A stretch of DNA of 64,000 nucleotides. Origin: Anisus vortex (taxonomy: Eukaryota > Mollusca > Gastropoda > Planorbidae). Every line of letters begins with the position of its first letter. Positions within the stretch are counted from its first letter, which is position 1. Below the pieces are notes generated by a model. It had not been told where the DNA came from, did no database searches, and saw nothing but the letters and a program-made list of their open reading frames with translations. This document shows, one piece after another, positions 11,435-24,800 of the stretch. A program made the translations under genes and the position numbers. Location of the stretch: contig OX421506.1 in NCBI GenBank assembly GCA_949126835.1, forward strand, positions 28,409,441 through 28,473,440, in the 5' to 3' direction.

Positions 11435-11775
11435 TCGGCGTCATATATTCCTCAGCTGGGAATCTATCCTCTTCCAGGACCGAAATGTCTTTAGTTTTCC
11501 TTCTTGTCGGCGTTTTAGTAACCTAATGTTTTTTATGTGACAGGGTTGTTAGCCCTCACAGCTATCCGGGGAGCTGCCCTTAATTTTGGGAAGGGTACCC
11601 TATTAGCCTTTATGGTTCCACTCACTTCCTGCAATTTAAGGCAGCAGGTTCTGATTTTGGTTCGCCCTGGGTATTTGATTTCCCCAGTACCTACCATATC
11701 TGGTGGGCATTCCCCTATCCGCCACCCGGGGAGGCGCCCGATGGAAGATCAGAAACTCCACACGAGTTGACTAGA

Positions 11776-12698
11776 TTTTGCAAACCTTTATTTTTGTAAT
11801 TAGATCTAGATCTAGTCTCTTCAGTTTTAAAAGGCTTTTTATTGTATCGGGTGTGCATATCGATTTCTTCTTTAGAATTTCGGGTGCGTATCAACGTATA
11901 TTTCAGAACTGGTGATCGATCATTTCTCGAGAATTAAGTAGACTACCGGTAGATGCTGAAGAGATTCCAGTGAGTAGGGGCAAGTATATAGGCCTACACA
12001 ACCCCGTTTTTACTCCTGTGCGAATGTCTAAGGGCTAATAGGGCCTTATACATCATACTGCTCAGTGTCTTTCATGTTTTGGTGAAACGATTTGATCAAA
12101 TTTAGTAGTTTTGGTGGGCAGCCAGTCTTTGATAGTAGGCCCTACATGTAATTTAAAATGTTATGTTAGAGTCCAACTCTGCTTACCACGTTGAATGCAT
12201 TGGTCTTCATATTTAAGACCTGGTCTGTGAATGATTGCGAGAAAGAGAAGCCGACAATACTTATAGGAAGATAGTTGATAATATAAAAAAAAGAAAAGTA
12301 TAAAAAAGAGAGTTTAATTCTGTAGCATTATTAATGATGTTAGTAAACTTTTGATCGTGTATTTAGCACTTCACAGATAATAATATAGCAACTACGTATG
12401 ATTAAGATCTACGCATTACAAATGCCAGATTGCAATGTACTAATACGTATTTAGAAATTTACATTTTTTTAAACTTTAAAAGCATTGATCTAAGTTAAAA
12501 TTTCTTACATTATAGAGCTGTACTAATAAAATATACTTGCAATCTAGTATTAAGGATTAAAACTATTTTACAGATGCACTGTGAACTGATTTATTTAGGC
12601 TTTATGGGTTCCAAAAACCTGGTAACACGAGCGCCATTGTCGATAATAGATGTGATAATTTTACAGTTATATTTATGTAAGTTTCATAAAAAATAAAC
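11776..12698. promoter_or_regulatory. CASC3 5' flank / 5' UTR region
   Basis: Non-coding sequence between the LINE and the CASC3 start codon. The transcription start must lie here or further left, but no convincing core promoter motif was found. A TAGGCCTA octamer lies at 11989. Confidence 0.35.
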
Positions 12699-12815
12699 AT
12701 GTCAGTGTCTGTAGTGCCTGCAGTTGATAAAGGCAGACGAAGAAGAGCATTAGATGATGAAGGAGAGGATGACGATACATTACAACTGCCTGTAGACAAG
12801 AGGCCATCGGAATGT
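12699..12815 (+). CDS. CASC3: CASC3 exon 1 (start codon)
   Basis: Encodes 39 codons from MSVSVVPAVDKGRRRRALDD. A basic then acidic stretch resembles the start of other CASC3 proteins. The donor is TGT|GTAAGT. Confidence 0.85.
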
Positions 12816-15800
12816 GTAAGTAACAGTAACTCTTGACTCTTGCTTGAGTAATAGTTAATAGGCTAATACTAATAGTGTAATAGGCCTAACCTAAGTGTCG
12901 CAAGAAACCGACACTTTCACTTTTTTACATACTTACTTATTTTGTTCATTTTATAAATTTATCACTTACACACGACTTTTGTTGTCGCTCAGTAAATTGC
13001 ATTGTTAATTTAGTTATAGTATAGACAGTATAGTCCTAGTGCTTAGAATTAGAGTTCAAATAGTTGAAATAGTGACAAGTGTTATCTCCTGACATAAGTT
13101 AGGCACTCCAACATAAAATATTAAAATCCATATACAATAATATAGCATGCAATATTATATATCATTGGAAAGAGCTTGCCTTCACAATTACAAAACCGTT
13201 GAAATTTTTTGTCTAGCTTTAAAATTAACGGAGTTACGATTTTTTTTGTATTTAATTTTGTTGTCTTCTTTGTCTTTGTATTTTATGAAAATTTCTGGTC
13301 CCCATTTTTTGCTAAGAGTAACTATTTTTATATATAACTTTTGTATTTTTCAAGATTTTTACTTGAAATTTTCAGGTAACATTCACAATGCAAAGTACAA
13401 CAAAATACACTATAGAAGTTTGAAATTTGAAATAAAATGTTTATTAAAAAAATATATATATTTACAAATACATAAATACCTCACTTAATGACATTTCTTA
13501 AAGAATTTTTTTTTACATTTTATTTTAATTGTGGAACAACATTATTATTTTTTTTATATAATATACTTAATATATGCATTAAATATCATTATTTAGTCAC
13601 TAACTGTGAATAACAACTTATATTTTTTGAAAATTGATCACTATTTCCTTAAAAATTCATTTTTCTATGGAAAAAAAAGTATGTTTTGTTTATTAATTTG
13701 TGTATCAACATTTTTGAATAAACTATATCTTTTTTATATGCAATTCATGTATCAAACAGCATTATTATCAATATAACTGGAAAAAAAAATATTAATAACT
13801 TAGCTTTTATCAAAATGGTTGACGGGCTGGCTGGAAAATTCATTTACTAGGGAAAAATAATTTTGTGTCATAATTTTTTAAATTCCAATCATTGAGATAA
13901 ATTATACATTTTTAAAAATAGAATACATGTATCAAATAGCATAATAATCATTATAACTGGAAATATGAATATAAATAACTTAGCTTTTATCAAATTGGTT
14001 GACGTGTTGACTGGAAAATTCATTTCACTCTGGGGGGAAAAAAAGAATATTGTTTCAATATTTTTTTACTCCAATCATTGAGATAAATTATACATTTTTA
14101 AAAATAGAATACATGTATCAAATAGCATAATAATCATTATAACTGGAAATATGAATATAAATAACTTAGCTTTTATCAAATTGGTTGACGTGTTGACTGG
14201 AAAATTCATTTCACTCTGGGGGGAAAAAAAGAATATTGTTTCAATATTTTTTTACTCCAATTATTGAGATAAATAATACATTTTTTAAAATAGAATACAT
14301 GTATCAAATAGCATAATTATCATTATAACTGGAAATATGAATATAAATAACTTAGCTTTTATCAAATTGGTTGACGTGTTGACTGGAAAATTCATTTCAC
14401 TCTGGGGGGAAAAAAAGAATATTGTTTCATTATTTTTTTACTCCAATTATTGAGATAAATAATACATTTTTTAAAATAGAATACATGTATCAAATAGCAT
14501 AATTATCATTATAACTGGAAATATGAATATAAATAACTTAGCTTTTATCAAATTGGTTGACGTGTTGACTGGAAAATTCATTTCACTCTGGGGGGAAAAA
14601 AAGAATATTGTTTCATTATTTTTATTCTGTTAACTATTGAAATAAACTAAGCTTTCTTTTAAAAACATGCACTAAATAGCATAATTTATATTTATAACTG
14701 AATAATAATTGAAAATACTTACTTTTAAAGACAATCTATTAGGCCTACTGAGTTACCAGAAAAAAACATTTTAAACTTGAATGGATTAATAGGTTAATAA
14801 TGTTAACAACAAACTAAAAAAAATAATTTCATTTCAACATATCTGTTTGAATGCATAGTAATCAGACATTTAATTTAACTAGATTCCTGACTTAATTTTG
14901 GTTTTAATTATAAAAAGGTAATGTCCCCTTTTAACACATCTGTTATTAAACTGTACATGGGCATGTCTTGCTGATCCTCTTCCGAGTACACAACTCTGCA
15001 ACATTTCTTCTTTCCTTTCATAACATAGGCTATGATCTTACCATTGAACATCTAATCGTTACCACCAACATCCCACACATGCGAAATCTCACACGGTAAA
15101 CATTCCTTCTCTTCAGTTAACAATGAAGATAGCATAAACATTCTCAATAGACATGTTAATTAATTAAAATGAAAAATATATTATGCAACAAACCTCTTCT
15201 TATATATAGAAACTTTGGTGATCAAGTACTTTAGGTTCTTGCTTACTGCCTTTTTATTTGATACATAGTTGCTGTCAGAACTTTGAAAATACGTGTCCAG
15301 CTCAGAGGCAGCGATGTTGACTTTGTCAGAATTTTTTTTCAATAAGTAAAGTGCAAAGCCATTTCTAAAAATACCAGAGGTTGCATCATCTGCAAAACTT
15401 GCAACAAAACTTTCAAAGTCCTCTTTTGTTATAGAAGAAGTCATTCTCTTGAAAATGCACAAAAAAAAAAAAGTTTATATTATGAGCTTAAGTTAAGCTG
15501 TTAAGTCAATTAGACTAAAATAAGTTAAAAGTCAGTTCATTTTATATAAAGTCTCTTACTAAAATTTTTTTAAATATAATTTTCTACTCAATATAAGTAA
15601 TATAACTTATAAAATTCATATTCAACTATTATGTATTTAACAATAATAACTTAAGTCACAGTTAAGCCTAATCTAATGTAAATGACTAAATGTAAGGGCA
15701 TAATGACCATAATAATTTAATAATGCCTAGAATATGCCCTAGGCTAGGCCCTAGAATATGCCCTAGTCGCCTAACTATTTACTATTAGCTGACCCAATTC

Positions 15801-18800
15801 AATAGTCAATAAACCAAACTTTAGTCACTAAAGACATAAATATTGAATAGACTAACTAGATCTAGATTAGTTTTATATATAGGCTATAGTCATATAGTAG
15901 GCATATAGCCTAAAGACACTAAAGTACTGACAATACTGTCAATACTAATAGACTATAATATAAACTATATAATATAGTATCTAAGCTTTTTTTCTCATAT
16001 AAATTATTATAAATTATTAAAATGCGAAATTATTGCTTTAATTTTCATTAAATTCAACTTCCGGCATCTGTACAAAATTAAAATGTCCACTTTCGATTTG
16101 AGTGAGTCCTATGCACCTTCAGTAGCCATCATGCTCCTTACTTAAGCTAAAACTCAATGCTATTTTTGGATTTAGGCTTAGATGAAGATCGTGTGTCTCA
16201 TAAAATGAATAAGGTGACATATTTATGAATATTAGCTGTAAATAAGCACAAATTACCTGTATTTTGCTTGCATTGAGTATTTTTCACATGAATGGCACCA
16301 AAAAACAAAATATATCGATATTTTCGGCGTCCTGGGTCTGAACAAACCATGTGCCTAAAAATAAACGACGGTTAAAGCGTGACGTCACTATCACCGTTTG
16401 CCGAAGCAGACCGCAAAAGCCTGGAGAAAGAATAAGATCCGCCATTACAGGTTTTCGAAAATCGGGAATTCACGTTTGTTGGAGTGCCTACATAAGTCTA
16501 TGGTCTATGGAGTCTACCAGATTCCTATATACTTACTATACTTACACTTTCTAACTACTCTACTCTAACTCTCTAAGTCTAAGGCAGGTAGTCTGTCACC
16601 AGTTGTTTTTTGCTAGTTCTAGGTAAACTTAAATGATGAAATATGAGTAACATTTAAATTTATATTTTTATTGCTATGCGCTATGCAGAATGGGTAACTT
16701 CAATGGCATAAAATAAAAGCTAGGCCTACAACTTAACAACTACAATACTTTTCTATACTATACTTACTATACATAAACATAACAAATAAGCCTATAAATA
16801 CTACTGATTATACTAGTGATGGGACAATTAATTGGAATCGTATCGGAATAATCGGAAGGAACCTAATCGGAATATCAGGATTTTTCTAAAGTAGGCCTAT
16901 CAGGAATCGTATCGGAGCTGAATAATTTAGACCCGATTCCGATACCAAAACGATTCTTAAATATACAAGGCGTAAGATAAATAGCTGTAACAGAGAAGTG
17001 CACTGTGTGGGGGTTTGCATAAGGTTCCTAACTCCCTGCCTAATATTTCTTCAGTCTTTCCTGACCATTTTCCAATCCATTCAATTCAAGCTAATTCCAA
17101 CTCTATGCAGTAACAGTATAGATTATCATCCAAATGAATCTACCCTAACTTTTGGATAGTGGTAGCAACTGTGAAAAAAACATTTTAGAAGTCAGAAGAA
17201 CGATCATTTGAGGTTTTAAAATTCAGAATTAAACTGATTGCCTTGATTACTGCCGTATTCCATGCACAAGTGTAAAGAACCACCTTAGATCTAATTGCAC
17301 CCAAACAGAGTAACCAAAATCGCTTTTTATAGAAAGGAGCTATGGCATATAAAAATGTGAGTTACAAGGAGTGCTTCTCTATTAGCAATTATCTTGTAAG
17401 CGATTTTGGTCCCCCTATGTTCGGGTGCTATTAGATCTATTGCTATTAAAATGCAATATGATTGTATTTGTTGAGTTTTTGTTACTCAATCTGGTCATCA
17501 CTAGTTTTATTTATTAATTTCTATTAATTTTATTACAGAGCCCAAATTAATCATGGCGAGTGGCGTCCAAAGTTTTATACATATATGTAATAATGGCCAG
17601 GAATCGGAATCGTATCGGGAATTGGGGTAATTGGGTAGAAGCTGAATTGTATGGGAATCGTTAAAAATTTTGGTATCGTCCTATCACTAATAAATACTAT
17701 ATCATACTATTAGGCCTACTAGATGAGAACAACAGGGCCTATGACTATGATCATAAAGTAAGGAAAATAAATGTAGGCCCTATTGGCTATTGGCATTAAG
17801 CTATGTCTAATGTTGTGAAAATTCAATCTGTTGAGAATTTATCAAATTATACACTAAAATACAATTTCAAATGCACCACAATCAAACAAGTATATGTAAA
17901 AACTGGGCACAGTGTTTTTTTTTTCAAAACCAATTCGTGACTTAAAAATTGGAAACTCACATAGGTAAGCTACTTTGACAAGGTCTCACTTTATGAGGTT
18001 GATCATGCTAATGACTACTTTGACTTGTCTTTTATAAATTTAAACATATAGGCCTAGGCCTAATGTTTACAGACGTTCCTAGTAGAAAACAAGATTTTGG
18101 CACAAAATTCCTGCAGTACTAGAACTCCTTTTTTAGTCCCTTTCTTTTAGCTCGTAATGTCTGTCTGTCTGGTTGCTTGCAAAACTTTGCATCGATTTTC
18201 CGACCACTACCCGTCGTCCAATCGAGCTAAAACTTGGGCAGCAGAGTTATAGCGATTAACAATACATTCTATCAAATTTTCAGTAAAAAAAACTTGATTA
18301 TACTATAATTATGATTTTAAAAAAAATTTTACGTTTTGTTTTGGTTTCACATTGAAAATGCAGGTCCAACATTTTATGTTTTTTTGTCACAAAGCTACAA
18401 AAAAAAAGTAACAGAAAATAAAACGAAACAATTCATACAGAGTAAGGAAATATATTTGAGATTTGTGACACAGATGTTTTTCTGTACATGTTTCATTTCC
18501 AGTAGTCAATCAATTATTTAATTACATGATTGTAATAGTAAACTTAGTTTAAAGAAGGGAGTATAATAAATACTTGTTTTTTATGGGTTAGTTTTTTTTA
18601 ATGGTGTGCTAACTGTTGGATCAGCTTGAGGGTTTTGTTAAGCCTAAACTAAGGGCCAGCTTGTGTTTGACTTTCTTTCACAATATATTATATAGTGAAA
18701 CTAAATTATTTAAATCTGCTTTATTGTTGTTTTGACTAATAAAGCTTTTTTTTACTGCTAGTTTGGCAATGTTTTCCCCTGGTTGTGCATTATTAAAAGG

Positions 18801-21800
18801 CTACATCTAAAACTAGCAGCAGCATATTGTTGAGCAATGTTATGACAAATTCTAAAATTACAAGGCTAATAATTGAACAGTAAGCTTTCTAATCACATGA
18901 TATGATATCATAAGAAGAACTTAAAAATGCACATTTAAATTCTTGATTTCTTCTGAAAATTCTAGTAAATCATTATCAATATATATTTGGATTTGGCTTT
19001 CAAAACCTGTGTGCATGTGTAATAGGTAATCTTTAATGAAAATTTCATAAGCTGTCATAATTAAATGTCACTGCATTTATCATGCATATATAAATGCCAC
19101 TTGATTGGGTCTAAATGCTTTGCTTTTTATTAAGCAGTGTTTACAAAAATGTCAAGTACTTAATTGTAGACAATAACATAACAAAATTAATTACAATTTT
19201 TAATCTTTTTTTTTTTTCATACTTAAAAGGAATCAGAAGGAGAAGTTCAAGATATAGGTAAGACATTACTAAATATTATTACTAATTACTAGCTTTTATT
19301 GAATAGTTAAACATTCCAGTTACTTTTGTGATATATATTTCTAAAAGTTTCAGTTTTATTAAATTTATCTTCTTTTTTTTTTTGAATTTATATAGTTCAG
19401 TGGTTTTATTTTGTCTTAAAAATGTTGAATACAGGAAATTGAGTTACAAACTAAATTTACCAACAAAGCATTACCAGGACATGTTGGGTCTGAAAAAATT
19501 ATTTTGAACATTTTTCTGGTTCCATTGGTCGGGGGTTCTACTCAGCGGTTTCCCCCTCAGGGTTTCTTTTGCCCAACAGTGGTTGTTTTGAAACTGCCCT
19601 TCGGGCAACTATTTTCCTATATATTTAGGTAGTTGTCTTCTAACTTTGCAACCATTGGATCTTGTATCATTACCTCCACACCTTCAGCTCGGTGATGTTG
19701 TAAAGATCCTGTTGTTCAGGGTCTAGGAATTTCCTGAAAAGGTGGCAGTTCTGGAGCAATCGCCCTTTCCCATATAAATTTTCTCTGACAGTATACCAGT
19801 AGCACTAATGTTCTATTTACCAAAGCAACATAATAAGGTAGTGCTGGTTTAATCTAACTCTCTGCTAACTCCATAATTTTGAGAAGAAAATCATACTTTT
19901 TTTTTAGCCGTAACAAACTAAATAATCAGCTTTTTTCTATCATTAAAACTTAAAAAGGCGAAATAAAAAAAAGCATCCACACAATTAGTCCTAGATCTAT
20001 ACTGAGTTTTTAATAGAGTACCGTTTGTATTATACATTGAATAGGCCTAATGTAATTAGTTTTAAATCAGTTAGAAACAAAATATCTTTATTTGTTTTAC
20101 TAAGTTTCAGATATTTGTTTACAATAATATATTTTAGAACTGGACTTGGAAAATAATAAATGAATAGGGCTACACAATTACAGTAAACATGTTTAACATT
20201 TAGAATGCCTAACTTTTCCAAATCACATTATGTAAGTTCATGTAGTAAAAAACAATACATTTTGGTATATATATATGTATGTAAATGTGAACACGAACGC
20301 TTGGTGTATGTATTTAGGCAAAAACTTTGTGTACTTTTTGGCATTGTCAACACTTGCTTGCAGTCTAACTGGGGGTCCACCGCTTGCATCCATTGTTATT
20401 GAGTTCATTAAAAATTTATTTAAAGTTTTTGTATCAGAAATATTTTATTATTTAACAATATTTTCCAGACTTATCAGAGCATGAAAGTGCCATAGATGAA
20501 AGTGCTGAACGTGTAGTAAGTAATTAGCTTTACTCCTTTATAAACCTTTAAAAATGAATTTATATTTTAAAACTTCTTAGATTTAGCAATGGGTAAACCA
20601 TTTTATGTTACATAATGAAGTAAATGCTACTGTATCCCAATGTAAAGGATGCAAGTGAAGAAGGCAGTGAAACAGAAACTGATGAAGGTTCAGAGACAGA
20701 AACAGAGAGCGGGTCAGAGACTGAAACTGAAGGTGAAGAGGGTTACTCTGAGGATGAAGGGTTAGAAGAAGAGCGACAGAGTGGCGATGGTGAAGTAAGT
20801 ATTTACTACATCAGCGGTTCCCAAACTGTAGGTCGTGACTCCATTGGGGCTCGAACGACCATTTCACAGGAGGTCCCCCAAGACCATCAAAAACATATAT
20901 TTTCGATGGTCCTAGGAAACTAGACGCAGCTGTAATTACAAATGTATATCTCAAAATATATAATTACGTAATGTTTTTGTGCTTAATAACCATATGCTTT
21001 AATTATTTTCATTTTGTAACAATGAAAATACGCCATGATAATAAGATATTTATTTCACAATTCATATCAGTAGCAAATTACAGTTATAAGTTAGCGACGA
21101 AAATAACTTCATGGTTTAGGGTTACAGCAACGTGAGCAGCTGTATTAATGGGTTACCGCATTAAGAAGGTTTGGAACATAAGTATAGCCCAAGAGCTGAG
21201 GCTAATCACATCTATGAAATGATGTTTCATTTTAAATTCATTAGTAGCATTCCATTTTGTTTACAGGGCTTGTAAGCTATCCCGAAAGTGGGAAGAGTCT
21301 ATAATATTAAAAAGTGGGAAGAGTCTATAATATTAAAAAGTGGGAAGAGCCTATAATATTAGAAAAAATTTTTTAAAGCTTAAAATATGTCTGGAAAATG
21401 AATTTTTTTTTTTTTAAAAAGATTTTAAAACAATAGTCTGTGGAAATTTCTGGAATCCAAATTTTTATAAACTCAATATTGAAAAGTGGCAAAGGTTATT
21501 ATTGCACATTTACAAGAACACATTTTTTAATCTTAGGAGCAGCCAAATACTGACAAACCAGATGATGATGAAGACAAAAAGAACCCGGCATATGTGCCTC
21601 GCAAAGGTGCCTTTTATGAACATGATCTCCGCCAGGGAGATGAAGGACCAGAGGAAGAAAAGAAAGTGGAAGAAAAGTAAGATGATGATGCTCATCTTAT
21701 AGATAGTTAGAGTATAACTTATAGATCTACAGCAAGGGTGCGCAACAGGCGGCCCACAGGCCACAAAACGGCCCGCCAAGCCTTTTAGTGTGGCCCCTGA

Positions 21801-24800
21801 AGAGCTTCCAACAGCATTTTTAAAAATTTGTTGCATTGATAATGCAAATAAATGTTCACACTTTGTGGCCCGTATTGTTGTATTAAATTTCATATTAGGC
21901 CCAAAGCAGAAAAATGTTGCACACTCCTGATCTACAGCAATAAAAAGCTTTTTGCTAATTTATGTATAGAAGAGCTAAATGCAGCTTACAAAAAAATGAA
22001 TAAGAATGTGAGTTCTACTTGTTCTTTTTTTTTTCAGACCAAAGAAGAAATTGTGGCAAGATGAAGGCAAATGGGCCCATGACAGATACAGTGATGACGC
22101 CCAGGCACCCAAGTCCAGGGATGAGCTCATTGCAATTTATGGCTATGACATCAGAGCTGGTGATAAACCTCCTGAAGCTCCACCCAGAAGACCTGGCAGG
22201 TAAGTCCCTGGAAAATACTTATAATTTTTTAACTTATACTCATGCAGATTGTAATCTGGCATCAAAAGAGTTACATAGTTATTCAGCTAACATTAATTTC
22301 CTTTCCTTTCATACATTATTTTGTATTTAAATGTTGAGGAGCTTTGAAACTGAATATGAAGTTCAAATGCAGCTCTTGTTTTATATAAACATTATTAGTG
22401 TAAATTAATTTTTTAACTCAATTTGTTTTCATAAATATATTTTGATTTCCCTATTCGCAGAGAAAAGGGTCCTAGGACACATCATATTAAAGACTTCATC
22501 CCTAAAATGGCAGTTATAGACACGACAGAGGATGGGAATGATTCCGTACCTAATTTAGGGGATGATGGTGTAATCCTTTATGGTGGACTGATACCTAGAA
22601 ACACACGGAAAAGTAATATGCAAAACTCTGATAGTAGAAGAGGTGGGCGGTATAGCATTAAAAACGAAGTGGACAGCTACAACATAAAAAACCGGGCTGA
22701 TAGTAATAGGAATATTGAAGTAAAATACAATCAAGATAATGTCAGAAGTGTTGAGGTTGCCTCAAGAGAATATAGTCAGGAGGAGGAATTCCCCAGTTTG
22801 GAAGACAGTATCAAGCCAAGCCCTGAAAGAAATAACCTGCCTAAGAAACAGGTGGATTCCAATGATCAGTTCAAGAGTGAGGGCAAACCAGCGGTTTTTG
22901 AAAGGAGCCCGAAGCCCCAGGTGCCAGAAAGCGGCCTTCATAGGGATTTCAGAGATAACAACAAAGGCTTTAAAGTCCAACAGAGTCAGGATGCTCGTAG
23001 AGATAACGGCCGCTTCCAGCAAGGGCAAGGCTTCAGAGAAGACAGAAGGGGTGGTTTTAACGGGCGCAACCCTGTCAGAGATAGAGATAATAATAGTAGG
23101 TATGAAGAGGACAATTGGAGAACAAGCGAGTCGAAAGAAGGCTTTTATCGCACTTCTGATTTTAACAGTGGGTATAAACAGGATTTTAACAGAAAGCCAC
23201 AGCTTAAAGGGGGCGATGGAAGAAGTGTAAGAGGGGGGAATTCCGGTGACGGGAGAGGTTACAGTAATCGGGGAAGCAGGTACGAGCAGCCACCCCGTTA
23301 TCAGCAGCAACAGCAGATGCAGGGGGATGTTTCCTCTAGTAAGGAATCAAGAGAGTACACCAATACATCTTATAGATCCTATGAAGATAAGAGCAAGCCC
23401 AGGAGTCCATACGGTGGGGGTGTTTCCAATTCACCCAGTGCTGTCGGTGAAAGTGGTGACGGAAGCACTTCGCAGAATGTTGTATTTTCCAATAAGGAGA
23501 ATGTGCAAACCATCAACGTCACCATCACAAGTACCACCACAGAGAAGAAGTCGTACGCCAAGGAGCGCAGGGCAAAAGGTACAGGCCGCCCCATGGAAGG
23601 GCCAACAGTTACAGGGCACCCGGATGTGCAGAAATGTAAGTTTCAATTATTCAATTATATCTTCTTCACTACAAAAGAGTATTACGTTCCTTTCTTTGTG
23701 TGGTGATTATGTGATTACCACATCAATTAGTTTAGTTCTTTTTCATCAAGATGGATTTAAGTTACTCAATATTCCTCTATCAATAGTTTTCACTTGCCAT
23801 TACTCCCTTTTAAATCAAAGGAGGAATAAAATTGAGTTAGATTCTCTTGGAGAATGTCACATTGCAAAACAAAAAAAGAAAGAAAAACAACTTTGAAAAT
23901 TGCTAATAATATCTCATGGAAAATCAATTCTTTAAGCACTTAACATAACTGTTTATTGACACAGATTCAAGTTATATGTTATCATCTATTGCAATGGAGT
24001 CTATATTCCAGTGTGATGATTTAAATGTCTTCATTTGTGCTAAAATGAAGATATAAGCATAGATTAAAATAAGAGCTGTAAAAGAAATGTATTAAACTAT
24101 TAATCAAGCAGTTTGGTTTATTTCAACATCCTTTCAAAACAAAAAAAAAGGTTTGTTATAGTGAACTATATTATAACTGTCAATCTTATTTAATGTAAAG
24201 TGATAAATGTTTTGTATAATCAGCACTGCCTTTTTTGTAAGTGCTGGACACAGTTTATAGATCTGCTCAATAGATTCAGAACAAATTCTTTATATCAAGC
24301 ATTAATTTTTTTTCCTTTTTTCTTCTTGCTATACCAATACACTATATGTAGAATTTGATGTTGCTTCCTTTCAGTAAGCATAGGTTCTAATGTTCAGTAT
24401 CAAGGGCCTCCACCATCTGTAGTTAAGCTGGAGCCTGGCACGGTGTCTCAGTCCAGTGCCAAGCGCTATTCATCGCAGAGACAGCAGGGCCTGAGCGGCA
24501 AAGGTGTATTTACTGAGCCTCCACCAATAGAAAGCCCAGGTTCCAACCTTTACAATCCAGGTAGGGAAAAGTTCTATCATTAACACTTGCCGCATTCTGA
24601 AACTCTTAGGAACATTTTTAGGTTATTAGAAGACCGTTTTTTTATGGTTCTAAAAGCATTTTTCTGAACATTAACCCCATTTAGCCACATTCTGTAAGTC
24701 TCCCAAAAATGAGTATTTCTCCCTTAGTATTTATGTGTGTTACAAGAAATCATGGGAAATAATCTTATAATGCAAAAAAAAACTACATCTCACAGTTTAA

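Larger units (their letters stand above)
9960..11775 (-). mobile_element. LINE retrotransposon, internally deleted
   Basis: Non-LTR retrotransposon read on the minus strand. Its 5' part (11434-11219) encodes the start of an AP-type endonuclease (TIGTWNVRAMFETGKTAQ). A short endonuclease piece with GPRILTA follows near 11130. The sequence then jumps directly to RT motifs: FVDYEKAFDSVDRQTLW, VRQGCLLSPFLF and the catalytic box as DLDFADDLA (FADD rather than YADD). A C-terminal segment (10380-9997) carries WIGHTIKKP and GRPRNTWRRDVEAD. The frame breaks between 10401 and 10380, and the middle of endonuclease plus the RT N-terminus is missing, so it is dead. GenBank relatives are often labelled craniofacial development protein 2-like. 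Its clade is unsettled. Confidence 0.85.

Noticed and set aside
13147..13488. 113-codon frame in CASC3 intron 1
   Set aside because: Hydrophobic Phe/Leu/Tyr composition expected from T-rich sequence, no similarity, no splice context.
22739..23310. Long open frames of 163 and 182 codons on both strands across CASC3 exon 7
   Set aside because: They overlap a conserved, phase-consistent coding exon; low-complexity composition opens other frames.
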